DNA from: Pseudooctadecabacter jejudonensis
Lineage (GTDB): Bacteria > Pseudomonadota > Alphaproteobacteria > Rhodobacterales > Rhodobacteraceae
Assembly: GCF_900172275.1 (NCBI RefSeq)
Contig: NZ_FWFT01000004.1
Coordinates: 210,678-274,677 of the forward strand
Length of the DNA stretch: 64,000 bases
Direction: 5' to 3'
Shown: positions 45,954 through 56,080 of the stretch, piece after piece
Layout: each line of letters starts with the position of its first letter
How positions within the stretch are numbered: position 1 is the first letter of the stretch
Translations under genes and position numbers: made by a program
The notes under the pieces: model-generated
What the model saw: only the letters and a program-made list of their open reading frames with translations
Databases searched by the model: none
Told to the model about the DNA's origin: nothing

Positions 45954-47465
45954 ATGGTTGCGCGGGCCTATACGGTGGCGTTTGAGGGCGTGGATGCCCG
46001 CATGGTTGAGGTTCAGTGCGCGACCTCGCCTGGGTTGCCGTCCTTTTCGATCGTGGGCCTGCCCGACAAGGCCGTGTCAGAGGCGCGTGACCGCGTGCGC
46101 GCGGCCCTGGGTGCGCTGTCCCTGGCGCTGCCGGCCAAGAAAATCACCGTCAACCTGTCGCCTGCGGACCTGCCCAAAGAAGGATCGCATTTCGATTTGC
46201 CCATCGCGCTGGCCCTCATGGCGGCTATGGGCACGGTGCCGCAGGACACCTGCGCCAACACCGTGGCCCTTGGGGAATTGTCGCTGGACGGCACTTTGGT
46301 GCCCGTATTGGGCGCTTTGCCCGCCGCCATGGCCGCCGCCGCAGAAGGCAAAACGCTGGTGTGCCCCGCCCCCTGCGGGCCAGAGGCCGCCTGGGTTGAG
46401 GCTGCGGCCGTCTATGCCCCTGCCTCCCTCGCCGAGGCGTTGCGGCATTTCACCGGCCAGGCGCCCCTGCCCACAGCCCACCCCGGTGAGGTTAAAAGCC
46501 CCACAAGCCACCGCGATTTCGCCGATGTCAAAGGCCAGGAGAAAGCCAAACGCGCGTTGGAAATTGCAGCCACGGGGCGGCACCACGCGCTGATGGTGGG
46601 CACGCCGGGGTCGGGAAAATCCATGTTGGCCGCGCGGCTGTCCGGCATCCTGCCGCCGCTGTCCCCAACGGAGGCATTGGAGACGTCGATGATCCATTCA
46701 TTGGCTGGTTTGCTCAGCGATGGCGGGATCAACCGCGCGCGGCCCTTTCGCGAACCCCACCACACGGCCTCTATGGCCGCGATTGTGGGCGGCGGGCGTG
46801 GCGCCAAACCGGGGGAAATTTCGCTGGCACACAATGGCGTGTTGTTCATGGATGAATTCCCCGAATACCCGCGCACCGTGCTGGAAACCCTGCGCCAACC
46901 CATTGAGACGGGTGAGGTCGTGGTGGCGCGGGCCAATGCCCACGTGCGCTATCCGTGCCGCTTCATGCTGGTGGCCGCCGCGAACCCCTGCAAATGCGGC
47001 TACCTGAGCGATCCGGCCCGCGCCTGTGCTCGCGTGCCCATTTGCGGGGAAGAGTACATGCAGCGAATATCGGGGCCCTTGATGGACCGCTTCGATCTGC
47101 GGATCGAAGTGCCCCCTGTGGCGTTGCAGGATCTTGATCTGCCGGCCGCGGGCGAAACCTCCGCAGACATCGCCGCGCGTGTGGCCGCGGGTCGCGCCGT
47201 GCAATCGGCGCGGTTCGCGGGCACGTCCATGCGGGTCAATGCAGATCTGGAAGGCGGCGCGCTTGAAGACGTGGCGACACCGGACGCCGAGGGCAAAGAC
47301 ATGTTGTTGAAGGTCGCGGACCGGTTCGGGCTGAGCGCGCGCGGCTATCACCGCGTGCTGCGCGTGGCGCGCACCATCGCCGATCTGGACGGGTCGGACA
47401 CCGTGCGCAAACCCCACGTGGCCGAGGCCGTGGGTTACCGTTTAGCCCTGTCCAAAGAGGTTTGA
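45954..47465 (+). CDS. comM: YifB/ComM family Mg-chelatase-like ATPase
   Basis: This 503-residue AAA+ protein promotes branch migration during natural transformation in species where it was studied. The N-domain (VEGVDARMVEVQCATSPGLPSF-like start, here AFEGVDARMVEVQC) is followed by Walker A GTPGSGKSML, Walker B VLFMDEFPE and a zinc-type CKCGYLSDPARACARVPIC segment. The C-domain ends LSARGYHRVLRVARTIADLDG. Its end overlaps the convergent esterase gene by 31 bases. Confidence 0.95.
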   Translation: MVARAYTVAFEGVDARMVEVQCATSPGLPSFSIVGLPDKAVSEARDRVRAALGALSLALPAKKITVNLSPADLPKEGSHFDLPIALALMAAMGTVPQDTCANTVALGELSLDGTLVPVLGALPAAMAAAAEGKTLVCPAPCGPEAAWVEAAAVYAPASLAEALRHFTGQAPLPTAHPGEVKSPTSHRDFADVKGQEKAKRALEIAATGRHHALMVGTPGSGKSMLAARLSGILPPLSPTEALETSMIHSLAGLLSDGGINRARPFREPHHTASMAAIVGGGRGAKPGEISLAHNGVLFMDEFPEYPRTVLETLRQPIETGEVVVARANAHVRYPCRFMLVAAANPCKCGYLSDPARACARVPICGEEYMQRISGPLMDRFDLRIEVPPVALQDLDLPAAGETSADIAARVAAGRAVQSARFAGTSMRVNADLEGGALEDVATPDAEGKDMLLKVADRFGLSARGYHRVLRVARTIADLDGSDTVRKPHVAEAVGYRLALSKEV

Positions 47466-48325
47466 ACGAAGGCTGCGGCGCGGCGCATGGCGGCATTGGC
47501 CTCTGGCAGGCGGCCATCAAACATCTGCCAGACGTGAAAAACATCGGCCCATACGTCTAATGTGCCGCCCAACTTGTCCGCCATACGTGCCGCGTCGCTG
47601 AACAGCACCTCATCGCGACCCACTTGGATCAGCGCGGGCGGCGGGTCGGGAAAGTCCGCGAACAGCGGGCTGGCGCGAGGATCGCGCCGGTCTGCTGGGC
47701 CAAGGTACAAATCGACGGCCTCTTGCATGCGGGACACAGGCAAAAGCGGGTCTTTGTCCTTGTTCAAGATCAGGCTTTCGCCCGATAGGGTCATGTCCGT
47801 CCACGGCGAAAATGCCAGCACAGCTGCCGGTTTTTCCCCACGTTGCAAAAGGGTGGCCAACAGCCCAAACAGCAGGTTGCCCCCCGCGCTGTCACCGGCA
47901 AGAACGATGGAATGGGGCGCAAATCCCTGCGCTAGCAGCGCGTCCCATGCCGCCTGAACCGCGTCTGGGGCCGCTGGAAACGGGGCCTGCTGCAATTTGG
48001 GGTAATCCGGCAAATAGACCGCGACGCCCGTGCGTTTGGCAAGTCGTGCGGCCATGGCACGGTAACTGCGGCGCGATCCGGTGACGAAGGCGCCACCGTG
48101 CAGATAGAGGATCGCCGCGTCGGGCCGCACTGTGCCGCAGGTGATGCGCGCAAAGGCGGGTTCATCCTGAACCACTGTGCCCTTGGGCACGCTGAAAAGA
48201 TAGGGCGCGGCCCGTTCGAAATCCCGGTTCGCACTTTCCGGCGTGCCGCGTTTGGCCAGTTTGGGCTTTTCAAAAAGCCGCATTCCCAACCGCAGCGCCC
48301 GCAGACGAAAGGAGGGCCGCGTCAC
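47435..48325 (-). CDS. Alpha/beta hydrolase, hormone-sensitive-lipase-type esterase
   Basis: This 296-residue esterase has the oxyanion motif [10 protein letters not shown] and the nucleophile GDSAGGN. The acid and His lie in [10 protein letters not shown] (downstream Asp region) and [10 protein letters not shown]. It has no signal peptide. It overlaps gshB upstream by 4 bases (48322-48325) and comM tail to tail. Such enzymes hydrolyse short-chain esters; the natural substrate is unknown. Confidence 0.9.
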   Translation of the reverse strand: MTRPSFRLRALRLGMRLFEKPKLAKRGTPESANRDFERAAPYLFSVPKGTVVQDEPAFARITCGTVRPDAAILYLHGGAFVTGSRRSYRAMAARLAKRTGVAVYLPDYPKLQQAPFPAAPDAVQAAWDALLAQGFAPHSIVLAGDSAGGNLLFGLLATLLQRGEKPAAVLAFSPWTDMTLSGESLILNKDKDPLLPVSRMQEAVDLYLGPADRRDPRASPLFADFPDPPPALIQVGRDEVLFSDAARMADKLGGTLDVWADVFHVWQMFDGRLPEANAAMRRAAAFVQTSLDRAKR

Positions 48326-49275
48326 GGACGTTTTGCCTCGATCGCCTCCCAGATTTTGGCGGCGATGTTGACGTCGTCAAACCGTTCCAGTTCCTGAATG
48401 CCGGTGGGCGAGGTCACGTTGATTTCGGTCAGATAATCGCCAATAACATCGATGCCGACGAAAACCTGCCCCTTTTCGCGCAACAGTGGGCCGATCCGGT
48501 CACAAATTTCGCGATCCCGATCGGTCAGGGCCACTTTCTCAGGCCGTCCGCCGACGTGCATGTTGGACCGCGTCTCACCCTTGGCCGGAACGCGGTTGAT
48601 CGCACCGACGGGACGGCCATCGACCAAGATCACCCGTTTGTCGCCCGCGCTGACGGCAGGCAGAAACTTTTGCATGATCAACGGCTCACGATTGATGCCC
48701 GAGAACAGCTCATGCAGGGACGCGAGATTGCTGTCGCCTTGGCTGAGTTTGAACACCCCCGCCCCGCCGTTCCCGTAAAGCGGTTTGAGGATCACATCGC
48801 CATGCCGGTCGCGGAACGCCTTGAGGGTGCCCAGATCGCGGGCGATGGCGGTGGGCGGTGTGAGGTCAGGAAAATCGAGGACGAGGAGTTTTTCCGGATA
48901 GTTGCGGACCCAAAACGGGTCATTCACGACCAGCGTGTCCGGATGGATCCGGTCAAGGATATGGGTCGTGGTGATATAGCCCATGTCAAAGGGGGGATCC
49001 TGACGCAGCCAGATCACATCAACCTCTGCCAGATCCTGCTCTCGCATTTCACCGACATCGAAATGATTGCCAACCTCACGGCGGACGACAAGATCCTGCC
49101 CGCGGGCCAGAACCCGCCCCTCTTGGTAGCTGAGCTGATCTGGCGTGTAGTAAAACAGCTGATGTCCCCGCGCCTGCGCCTCTTCGGCCAATCGAAACGA
49201 GCTGTCGGCGTTGATGTCGATGCCCCCGATGGGGTCCATTTGAAAGGCAACTGTCAAAGGCTTTGGCGAAGTCAT
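48322..49275 (-). CDS. gshB: Glutathione synthase
   Basis: This 317-residue ATP-grasp ligase joins gamma-glutamylcysteine and glycine. It starts [38 protein letters not shown], typical of proteobacterial GshB. It has [17 protein letters not shown] and a metal/ATP site near [22 protein letters not shown]. It lies in rsmI-yraN-gshB-esterase. A glutathione S-transferase gene lies 2.5 kb away on the other strand. Confidence 0.96.
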   Translation of the reverse strand: MTSPKPLTVAFQMDPIGGIDINADSSFRLAEEAQARGHQLFYYTPDQLSYQEGRVLARGQDLVVRREVGNHFDVGEMREQDLAEVDVIWLRQDPPFDMGYITTTHILDRIHPDTLVVNDPFWVRNYPEKLLVLDFPDLTPPTAIARDLGTLKAFRDRHGDVILKPLYGNGGAGVFKLSQGDSNLASLHELFSGINREPLIMQKFLPAVSAGDKRVILVDGRPVGAINRVPAKGETRSNMHVGGRPEKVALTDRDREICDRIGPLLREKGQVFVGIDVIGDYLTEINVTSPTGIQELERFDDVNIAAKIWEAIEAKRP

Positions 49276-49349
49276 GGGTCTGTCCGTATCAGAAAAGTCC
49301 CTACAGACATGGACCCGTAGACGTCGCGGTGCAATGGGCGATGGCGCAG

Positions 49350-49718
49350 TTACGCCGCCATCGAGATGTTTTCGATCACGTCGACGCGACCCGCACCATC
49401 GACCAGCGCCAGATCAATGCGCATATCGGTCAACTGACCCTTGGGTTGGGTTTCCAGAAATTCGACACTGGCGCCATAGATGCGATTGAGCTGTCGCGCG
49501 CTGAGACGTTCAGCGGCTTGGGCATGGGTGCGGCTTTTCTTGACTTCGATGAACACGATGGCGTCCCCGTCTTGCGCGACCAGATCGATTTCGCCCGATT
49601 GCCCCCGCCAACGGCGCGCCAAAGTCGGCTGACCGGCGCGGGCGTATTTCAGGGCAACAATGTCTTCTGCCGCATGGCCTGCATGGTAATTTGTCGATCC
49701 GCGTATTTGTCGGGTCAT
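49350..49718 (-). CDS. yraN: YraN family (UPF0102) endonuclease-like protein
   Basis: This 122-residue protein has the GxxxAExxAxxxL-like opening [20 protein letters not shown] and the nuclease-like core [29 protein letters not shown], where Glu, Asp and the ExK pair form a restriction-endonuclease-type site. Its function is not established. It overlaps rsmI by 4 bases (49715-49718), the usual genomic partner. Confidence 0.93.
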   Translation of the reverse strand: MTRQIRGSTNYHAGHAAEDIVALKYARAGQPTLARRWRGQSGEIDLVAQDGDAIVFIEVKKSRTHAQAAERLSARQLNRIYGASVEFLETQPKGQLTDMRIDLALVDGAGRVDVIENISMAA

Positions 49719-50578
49719 GTATCGTCTTTCTTCATATCCAGCGCCATTTGATACACGTCGCGGCGGGGCAAACCGGTGGCCCCTGCGACGGCTGTGGCGG
49801 CGTCCTTGATGCGCATGGATAGCAAGGCAGTCGTTAAAGCGGCTTTAACGTCGGCAATGTCGGTCTGCTGATCCGCCCCCCGATCGATCAAGACGACGAT
49901 TTCGCCCTTCAACGTGCGGTCAGCCAGCACATCGATCAGGTCGTCCGCCGTGCCGCGCAGGACGTCTTCGAATTTCTTGGTCAACTCGCGGCAGATCACG
50001 ATCTGACGGTCGCCGCCCATCGTCTGTGCGATGTCCGACACCAACGCGGCAATGCGTTTGGGAGATTCGTAGAGCACCACTGTCGCCTGCAATTCGCGTA
50101 GATGTTCGAGAGATGTGCGGCGCGCGGCCGACGCGTTTGGCAAAAATCCGGCAAAGTGAAAGGCATCGCTTGGCAGGCCTGAAATGGTCAGCGCCGCCAG
50201 AACAGCCGACGCCCCCGGGGCGGCTGTGAGGGGCAGACCGGCCGTGCGCATGTCTGCGGCCAGTTTATAGCCGGGGTCCGCGACCAGCGGCGTTCCGGCC
50301 TCAGAGACATAGGCGACTGATTTGCCGTCTTTCACCAACGTCATAAGACGTGCACGCACGTTTTCACCCGAATGATCGTGGTAGGCGACCATCGGACGAT
50401 CGCCAATGCTGATGCCGTGAATGTCCATCAATTTGCGCGCCGTGCGCGTGTCTTCGGCGGCCACAACATCGGCACTTGCAAGGATATCGAGGGTGCGCAA
50501 CGTCACATCGCGCGCATTGCCAATGGGGACCGCGCACAAGTAAAGACCCGCCGAGAGGGGAATGTTGCGATGATTCAT
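49715..50578 (-). CDS. rsmI: 16S rRNA (cytidine1402-2'-O)-methyltransferase
   Basis: This 287-residue SAM-dependent enzyme methylates the ribose of C1402 in the decoding centre. Family motifs seen are LYLCAVPIGNARDVTLRTLDIL, VVAAEDTRTARKLM, SEAGTPLVADPGYKL and TAAPGASAVLAALTISGLP. It is the first gene of the rsmI-yraN-gshB unit and is divergent from the LpoA-like gene, the common order in proteobacteria. Confidence 0.96.
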   Translation of the reverse strand: MNHRNIPLSAGLYLCAVPIGNARDVTLRTLDILASADVVAAEDTRTARKLMDIHGISIGDRPMVAYHDHSGENVRARLMTLVKDGKSVAYVSEAGTPLVADPGYKLAADMRTAGLPLTAAPGASAVLAALTISGLPSDAFHFAGFLPNASAARRTSLEHLRELQATVVLYESPKRIAALVSDIAQTMGGDRQIVICRELTKKFEDVLRGTADDLIDVLADRTLKGEIVVLIDRGADQQTDIADVKAALTTALLSMRIKDAATAVAGATGLPRRDVYQMALDMKKDDT

Positions 50579-50663
50579 ACCTAGACCCTCCCGACCGGCG
50601 CACTATGCTAACGGCCAATATTGCAGCGTTCACCTGCGCTGCCCAGAGGGAGTGAATTAATCC

Positions 50664-51866
50664 ATGTCAGCCTATTTGCCCAGCCTTGCGGATACGATGA
50701 TCCGCCGCGCCGCCGCCCGTGTGTTTGCCCTGATCAGTCTTGCCTTTCTTGCGGCCTGCGATCTGCCTGTTCCCGGCGTCGGCGGGGGCAACTCCGGCCA
50801 GCAGATTGACCCCTCGGCGCCGGTTCAAGTGGCCCTGCTGGTGCCAGGTGGCACAGGTCAGGCGGAATTCGACGCCATTGCCGCCAGCCTTGAGAACGCC
50901 GCGCGCATGGCCATGGCCGACCTGAACGGGGCCGAATTGAATCTGCGGGTTTACAACACGGCCCGAAACCCCGCCCAGGCGAGCCAGATGGCAGCGGCGG
51001 CTTTGGCGGACGGGGCGCAGATCATTCTGGGCCCGCTGGACGCGGAAAGCGCCAATGCGGTGGGTCTGGTCGCGGGACCGGCCAATGTGAATGTGCTGGC
51101 GTTTTCAAACAACACCGCTGTGGCGGGTGGCAATGTCTTTGTGCTGGGCAATACGTTCGGCAACATCTCAGACCGGTTGGTGGATTACGCCGGACGGCAG
51201 GGGATCACACAATATATGATCGCCCATCAGGATGATCTGGCCGGCGCGGTGGGGCGCGACGCCATCGCAACCTCCATCCGGTCGGCAGGTGGGTCTGTCG
51301 TGGGCATTGAGGCCTACCCCTTCAATCAAGCCGGTATTTTTGAACGGTCCCCCGCGATTGCGGCTGCGGCCCAAGGCAATGGCGCGCAGGCGGTGTTCAC
51401 GACCGACAATGTTGCCGGAGGCCTGCCGATCCTTGCCACTTCGCTGGTCCAGTCCGGCCTTGATACATCCCGCACGCCGCTGATCGGCCTGACCCGGTGG
51501 GACACGACCCCGCAAGCGCGCGACTTGCCGGGCCTACAGAATGGCCTGTTCGCGATTGGGGATGCGGGCCGCGAGGCCGCGTTCCGCAACCGGTATGAAA
51601 CAACCTACGGCAACCGCCCGCATCCGTTGGCCTCTATCGCGTATGATGGGATTGCAGCGATTGGCGCACTGGCCGCATCGGGCGACCGCAATGCCCTGAC
51701 ACGCGGTTCGTTGACACGTGCGGCGGGTTTCGCCGGTGCGACAGGCCCCTTCCGGCTGCGCCCTGACGGGTCCAACCAACGCGCCTTGGCCATCGCCACG
51801 ATCGTGAACAACGAAATCACCATCCTTGAGGCCGCGCCAAGGGCTTTTGGAACAGGCGGATCCTAA
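50664..51866 (+). CDS. LpoA-like penicillin-binding-protein activator lipoprotein
   Basis: This 400-residue protein has a lipoprotein signal (VFALISLAFLAAC, Cys32) and a type I periplasmic-binding fold (VQVALLVPGGTGQAEFDAIAASLENAA, ILGPLDAESANAV, PLIGLTRWDTTPQ). Proteins of this kind next to rsmI and yraN are LpoA relatives that activate peptidoglycan synthases from the outer membrane. The E. coli N-terminal TPR domain is missing. The start could be ATG 50697. Its end overlaps the glnD frame by 41 bases. Confidence 0.85.
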   Translation: MSAYLPSLADTMIRRAAARVFALISLAFLAACDLPVPGVGGGNSGQQIDPSAPVQVALLVPGGTGQAEFDAIAASLENAARMAMADLNGAELNLRVYNTARNPAQASQMAAAALADGAQIILGPLDAESANAVGLVAGPANVNVLAFSNNTAVAGGNVFVLGNTFGNISDRLVDYAGRQGITQYMIAHQDDLAGAVGRDAIATSIRSAGGSVVGIEAYPFNQAGIFERSPAIAAAAQGNGAQAVFTTDNVAGGLPILATSLVQSGLDTSRTPLIGLTRWDTTPQARDLPGLQNGLFAIGDAGREAAFRNRYETTYGNRPHPLASIAYDGIAAIGALAASGDRNALTRGSLTRAAGFAGATGPFRLRPDGSNQRALAIATIVNNEITILEAAPRAFGTGGS

Positions 51867-54639
51867 CCTGACAGAGACGGACATCCCCGACGACCTGATA
51901 TGCCCTGCGGACGATATTATCGACCGCAGGGCGCTTCGCATTGCGTTGACGGATTTGATCACATCCGACCACCAAGCCCCGCGCAGCCAGATCGTGGCCC
52001 TTCTGAAAGAAGCCTTGGTCACTGGACGCGCGCGGATCGCTGAGGCTTTTGCCAAATCTCCGTTTGAGGCCACCCCCACCACGCGGGCCTATGCCTATCT
52101 GACGGATGCCGTGGTGATTGAGGTCTATCATCTTGCCACAACCCTGCTGCACCCTGTGGGCAACCCCACAGAGGCGGAGCGGCTGGCCTTGATTGCCGTC
52201 GGCGGATCAGGACGCGGGGAAATGGCACCCCATTCCGACGTCGATCTGCTGTTTCTGGCCCCCTACAAAGTCACCCCCTGGGCGGAAAGCGCGATTGAAT
52301 CGATGCTCTATATCCTGTGGGATCTGAAGCTGAAGGTGGGACATGCCAGCCGCACGGTGAAGGAGTGTATCCGACTGGCGCGAGAGGATTACACGATCCG
52401 CACGTCACTGGTCGAAGAACGTTATCTGACCGGCGACCGGGCCTTGGCTGCGGAGCTGACGACAAAACTGCGGTCTGACCTTTTTGCAGGCACCGTGCCT
52501 GATTTCATCGAAGCCAAGCTGGAAGAACGCGCCGAACGGCACCGCAAACAGGGTGGCCAACGATATATGGTTGAGCCAAACGTGAAAGAGGGCAAAGGCG
52601 GGCTGCGCGATCTGCAATCCCTGTATTGGATCGGTAAATACGTTCACGGGGTCAAAGACGCCTCAGAGTTGGTGAAACACCGCGTTTTCACCCAAGCCGA
52701 ATATGAGGAATTCAAGGACGCCCATGAATTTTTGTGGGCTGTGCGGTGTCATCTGCATCTGATCACGGGCCGTGCCGCAGACCAGTTGACGTTTGATCTG
52801 CAGGTCGAGGTCGCCGCAAGGATGCATTACGCCGATGACACCGGCCGGCGGGCCGTCGAACATTTCATGCAGGATTACTTTCGCCATGCCACGGATGTTG
52901 GCGAACTGACGCGGATCTTTTTGACGGCCCAAGAAGACGCGCACCTGAAATCGGAACCGATGTTGCAACGTCTGTTCACCCGCCGCAAAACCGCCAAACC
53001 GCCCTATGCGATCAAACAGAACCGTCTGACGGTAGACAAACCTGCGACGTTTTTGAAGGATCCATTGAACCTGCTGCGCATCTTCGAAGAGGCGTTGCGC
53101 ACGGGCACCTTGCTGCACCCTGATGCAATGCGGCTGATCAAGGCCAACCTTGATCTGATCGACGATGACGTGCGCGCCTCAAAAGAGGCGCAACGCATTT
53201 TTCTGGATACCTTGTTGAAGCACGGCAACCCCGAACGGGGCCTGCGCCGGATGAACGAATTGGGGGTGCTGGCCGCGTTTATCCCCGAATTCGAACCCAT
53301 CGTCGCGATGATGCAATTCAACATGTATCACCACTACACCGTGGACGAACACACGATCCAGACGATCAGCCATCTGGCGCAGATCGAACGGGCGGAGTTG
53401 GATGATGAACTGCCCGTCTCTGCCGAAATCCTCAAAAATGGGATCAACCGCAAGGTGCTGTATGTGGCGTTGTTGCTGCATGACATCGGCAAGGGCCGTG
53501 ATGAGGATCATTCGATCCTTGGCGCACGGATTGCGCGCAAAGTGGCACCGCGGCTGGGGCTGAACAAAAAGGAGTGTGAAACGGTCGAATGGCTGGTGCG
53601 CTACCATCTGTTCATGTCCGACATGGCGCAGAAACGCGACATTGCCGATCCACGCACGGTGCGCGGCTTTGCCAATGCGGTGAAATCTGTGGACCGGTTG
53701 AACCTGCTGTGCGTGCTGACCGTCTGCGACATTCGCGGCGTGGGACCGGGCACCTGGAACAACTGGAAGGCGGTTCTGATCCGCGCGCTTTATCGGCAGA
53801 CCAAGTTCGCGCTTGAAAACGGGATGGAGGCACTGAACCGCGAAGAACGCGGGGTCGAGGCGCGGCGCAATCTGCGCGCGGCCCTCAACGCCCAGACACA
53901 GGCAGGTTGGTCCGAAAAAGACATCCGCGCCGAACTCGGGCGACATTACGCGCCCTATTGGCAGGGCCTGCACGTGACAGCCCATGTGGATTTCGCCAAC
54001 CTGCTGCACGGCATTGGCACGGACGAGGTCCGCATAGAGCTGACCCCGGATGATGACCGCGACGCCACTCGCGTGTGTTTCGCCATGGCCGACCATCCGG
54101 GCATTTTCAGCCGCATGTGTGGCGCGCTGAGCCTTGTGGGGGCCAATGTGGTGGACGCCCGCACCTTCACCAGCAAAGACGGCTTTGCCACAGCCGCCTT
54201 TTGGGTGCAGGACGCCGACGGCAGCCCCTACGATGAGGCCCGCCTGCCCCGCCTGCGTCAGATGATCGAAAAGACATTGCAGGGCGACATCGTGGCCCGC
54301 GACAAGCTGGCCGACAAAGACAAGATGAAGAAACGCGAAAAGGCGTTTCGCGTGCCCACCCACATCACCTTTGATAACGAGGGCTCCGAGATTTACACGA
54401 TCATCGAGGTCGATACCCGCGACCGCCCCGGCCTGCTGCACGATTTGACGCGCACCTTGGCCAATATGAACATCTACATCGCCAGCGCCGTCATCGCGAC
54501 CTACGGCGAACAGGTTGTCGACACCTTCTATGTCAAAGACATGTTCGGCCTGAAATTCCACGCAGAGAGCAAACAAAAGACCATCGAACGCAAACTGCGT
54601 GAGGCGATCACCCAAGGCGTGGAACGGGCGCGGGCCTGA
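51826..54639 (+). CDS. glnD: [Protein-PII] uridylyltransferase/uridylyl-removing enzyme
   Basis: This protein of up to 937 residues is the nitrogen-status sensor that uridylylates and deuridylylates PII. The nucleotidyltransferase motif is GGSGRGEMAPHSDVDLL, the HD domain has LLHDIGKGRDEDHSILGA and two ACT domains close the chain (FAMADHPGIFSRMCGAL; IEVDTRDRPGLLHDLTR). No ATG lies before the catalytic core. TTG 51826 or TTG 51847 are candidates, both inside the end of the LpoA-like gene. No glnB or glnK is nearby. Confidence 0.94.
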   Translation: MRPRQGLLEQADPNLTETDIPDDLICPADDIIDRRALRIALTDLITSDHQAPRSQIVALLKEALVTGRARIAEAFAKSPFEATPTTRAYAYLTDAVVIEVYHLATTLLHPVGNPTEAERLALIAVGGSGRGEMAPHSDVDLLFLAPYKVTPWAESAIESMLYILWDLKLKVGHASRTVKECIRLAREDYTIRTSLVEERYLTGDRALAAELTTKLRSDLFAGTVPDFIEAKLEERAERHRKQGGQRYMVEPNVKEGKGGLRDLQSLYWIGKYVHGVKDASELVKHRVFTQAEYEEFKDAHEFLWAVRCHLHLITGRAADQLTFDLQVEVAARMHYADDTGRRAVEHFMQDYFRHATDVGELTRIFLTAQEDAHLKSEPMLQRLFTRRKTAKPPYAIKQNRLTVDKPATFLKDPLNLLRIFEEALRTGTLLHPDAMRLIKANLDLIDDDVRASKEAQRIFLDTLLKHGNPERGLRRMNELGVLAAFIPEFEPIVAMMQFNMYHHYTVDEHTIQTISHLAQIERAELDDELPVSAEILKNGINRKVLYVALLLHDIGKGRDEDHSILGARIARKVAPRLGLNKKECETVEWLVRYHLFMSDMAQKRDIADPRTVRGFANAVKSVDRLNLLCVLTVCDIRGVGPGTWNNWKAVLIRALYRQTKFALENGMEALNREERGVEARRNLRAALNAQTQAGWSEKDIRAELGRHYAPYWQGLHVTAHVDFANLLHGIGTDEVRIELTPDDDRDATRVCFAMADHPGIFSRMCGALSLVGANVVDARTFTSKDGFATAAFWVQDADGSPYDEARLPRLRQMIEKTLQGDIVARDKLADKDKMKKREKAFRVPTHITFDNEGSEIYTIIEVDTRDRPGLLHDLTRTLANMNIYIASAVIATYGEQVVDTFYVKDMFGLKFHAESKQKTIERKLREAITQGVERARA

Positions 54640-54648
54640 CGTAAAAAA

Positions 54649-54671
54649 TCCGGCACGACGGGCGTGCCGGA
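54649..54671 (-). terminator. Hairpin terminator between glnD and the entericidin-like gene
   Basis: A perfect 9-base stem TCCGGCACG/CGTGCCGGA with a 5-base loop. On the minus strand it is followed by six T, so it ends leftward transcripts. On the plus strand the T-run is missing, though the stem could still slow glnD transcripts. Confidence 0.8.
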
Positions 54672-54846
54672 GGTTGAGGCAGTCCCCCGCGCCGCCCCCA
54701 TCCTGCTGTCCGGTGAAACACCAAACCGGATGGATGACGTGCGCGGGGTGGAATGGCTTCGGGCCGCATGCCCCCCTCTTTCAGGCTTCCCTGCCAGCGC
54801 AATCGGGGGACCATGTCGGGCGCGAACCCGACCTGAACGCCGGATG
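54672..54846 (-). ncRNA. Structured intergenic region, candidate small RNA or long structured 3' UTR
   Basis: Nested inverted repeats are seen: CCCCGCGC/GCGCGGGG (54685-54692 with 54741-54748) encloses CATCC/GGATG (54699, 54732) and TCCGGT/ACCGGA (54709, 54725). A competing long-range pair GTCCCCCG/CGGGGGAC (54682, 54804) excludes the first, so two forms are possible. A separate hairpin GTCGGG/CCCGAC is at 54815-54832. On the minus strand all of it lies just before the terminator. No known RNA family is recognised. Confidence 0.4.
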
Positions 54847-54984
54847 TTATTCGCCAGAGACCTGACCGGCGACAAATTTGGTCGCACCCCACGCGTCGCT
54901 TGCGATCCCTTGGGCGGTGCCACAAGCGGTCATCATCACGAGGGCCAGAATGGCGAGTGGGGCTTTGATCAGTGTCGTTTTCAT
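54847..54984 (-). CDS. Entericidin-like small lipoprotein
   Basis: This 45-residue product starts at ATG 54984 behind AAGGAG and gives MKTTLIKAPLAILALVMMTAC, a lipoprotein signal with Cys21. The short mature tail GTAQGIASDAWGATKFVAGQ resembles entericidin A/B (CNTxxGxGxDxxxxG). Entericidins are small stress-linked lipoproteins whose role is poorly known. It is divergent from the LysR gene, which may regulate it. Confidence 0.8.
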   Translation of the reverse strand: MKTTLIKAPLAILALVMMTACGTAQGIASDAWGATKFVAGQVSGE

Positions 54985-55106
54985 TGTCAGATCTCCTTTC
55001 GAAGCCAGCCCACCATGGGCCGGTGAACTGGATTTAGGGCCTTTCAATACATTAGTGAAATTCAAAATAATTGTGTTTAAAGCAACTTTTGCTTATATAT
55101 TAGCGG

Positions 55107-56048
55107 ATGGATATCGCCCTTTTGAAAACCTTCCTTGAGGTCGCGGCCACGGGATCTTTCGTGAATGCAGCCGACCGCCTGTTCGTCACACAATCCGCCG
55201 TCTCCCTGCGCGTGCAGCGGCTTGAAGAGACCTTGGGAAAGCCCTTGTTCACCCGGTCCCGCGCGGGGGCCGAAATGACACCTGCGGGACGGGAATTTGA
55301 ACGTTATGCGCTCTCGATCATCCGTGTCTGGGAAGAAGCCCGCCAACAAGTCGCCATCCCCGAAGGCTTTGACCGGTCGCTGACCATTGGCGCGCAATAC
55401 TCGCTGTGGCCGCGCTTGGGGTTTGGGTGGATCGACGCCCTGCGCCAAAATATGCCCGATCTCAGCATTCGCGCAGAACTGGGCATGCCCGACCGATTGA
55501 CACGATTTCTCATCGAAGGCGTTGTGCAGGTGGGCTTGCTCTACATGCCTCAGCTGCGCCCCGGCCTTGAGGCCGAAAAAGTAACCGACGAAGATCTGGT
55601 TCTGGTCTCGACCGTGCCGGACGTCACCCTTGACACCGTGGGCGACAGTTACGTCTTTGTGGATTGGGGGCCCGAATTCGTAGGCGCTCATGCACAGGCC
55701 TTGCCGCATCTGACCAACCCAGGCCTGACCTTTGCCCTTGGCGCGATGGCGGGGGAGTATATCGTGAACCGACAGGCCTCTGCCTATCTGCCCGCGCGCT
55801 ATGTCAAACGGATGATTGACGGGGGTAAAATGCATCTTGTCGCGGACGCCCCACGTTTTCCCTATCCCGTCTGGGCCGTCTGGCGTGACGACATGGACGC
55901 GGATCTAAGGCAGCAGGCCAGCGATCTATTGGTCCAGGTCGCCCATCAGGTAGACGATGACAGCGCAGCGGTGCTGGATCAGTTGCGCGCGTTGACCCAC
56001 GGCGACACTATTGAGGTCATGGGCGCCACCCCACCGCCTGCTGACTGA
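55107..56048 (+). CDS. LysR family transcriptional regulator
   Basis: This 313-residue regulator has the N-terminal winged helix MDIALLKTFLEVAATGSFVNAADRLFVTQSAVSLRVQRLEETLGKPLFTR and a C-terminal effector domain (SLTIGAQYSLWPRLGFGWIDALRQNMPDLSI). The upstream 122 bases are AT-rich and shared with the divergent entericidin-like gene, which is the likely target. The effector is unknown. Confidence 0.92.
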   Translation: MDIALLKTFLEVAATGSFVNAADRLFVTQSAVSLRVQRLEETLGKPLFTRSRAGAEMTPAGREFERYALSIIRVWEEARQQVAIPEGFDRSLTIGAQYSLWPRLGFGWIDALRQNMPDLSIRAELGMPDRLTRFLIEGVVQVGLLYMPQLRPGLEAEKVTDEDLVLVSTVPDVTLDTVGDSYVFVDWGPEFVGAHAQALPHLTNPGLTFALGAMAGEYIVNRQASAYLPARYVKRMIDGGKMHLVADAPRFPYPVWAVWRDDMDADLRQQASDLLVQVAHQVDDDSAAVLDQLRALTHGDTIEVMGATPPPAD

Positions 56049-56080
56049 CCAACAGGCGTTTTCGCAGTGCGACGCGTCTG

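Noticed and set aside
54672..54846. 4.5S (SRP) or 6S RNA gene
   Set aside because: The GGAAGNNAGCAGCC-type SRP core is not present, and the fold does not give one long rod with a central bubble as in 6S RNA.
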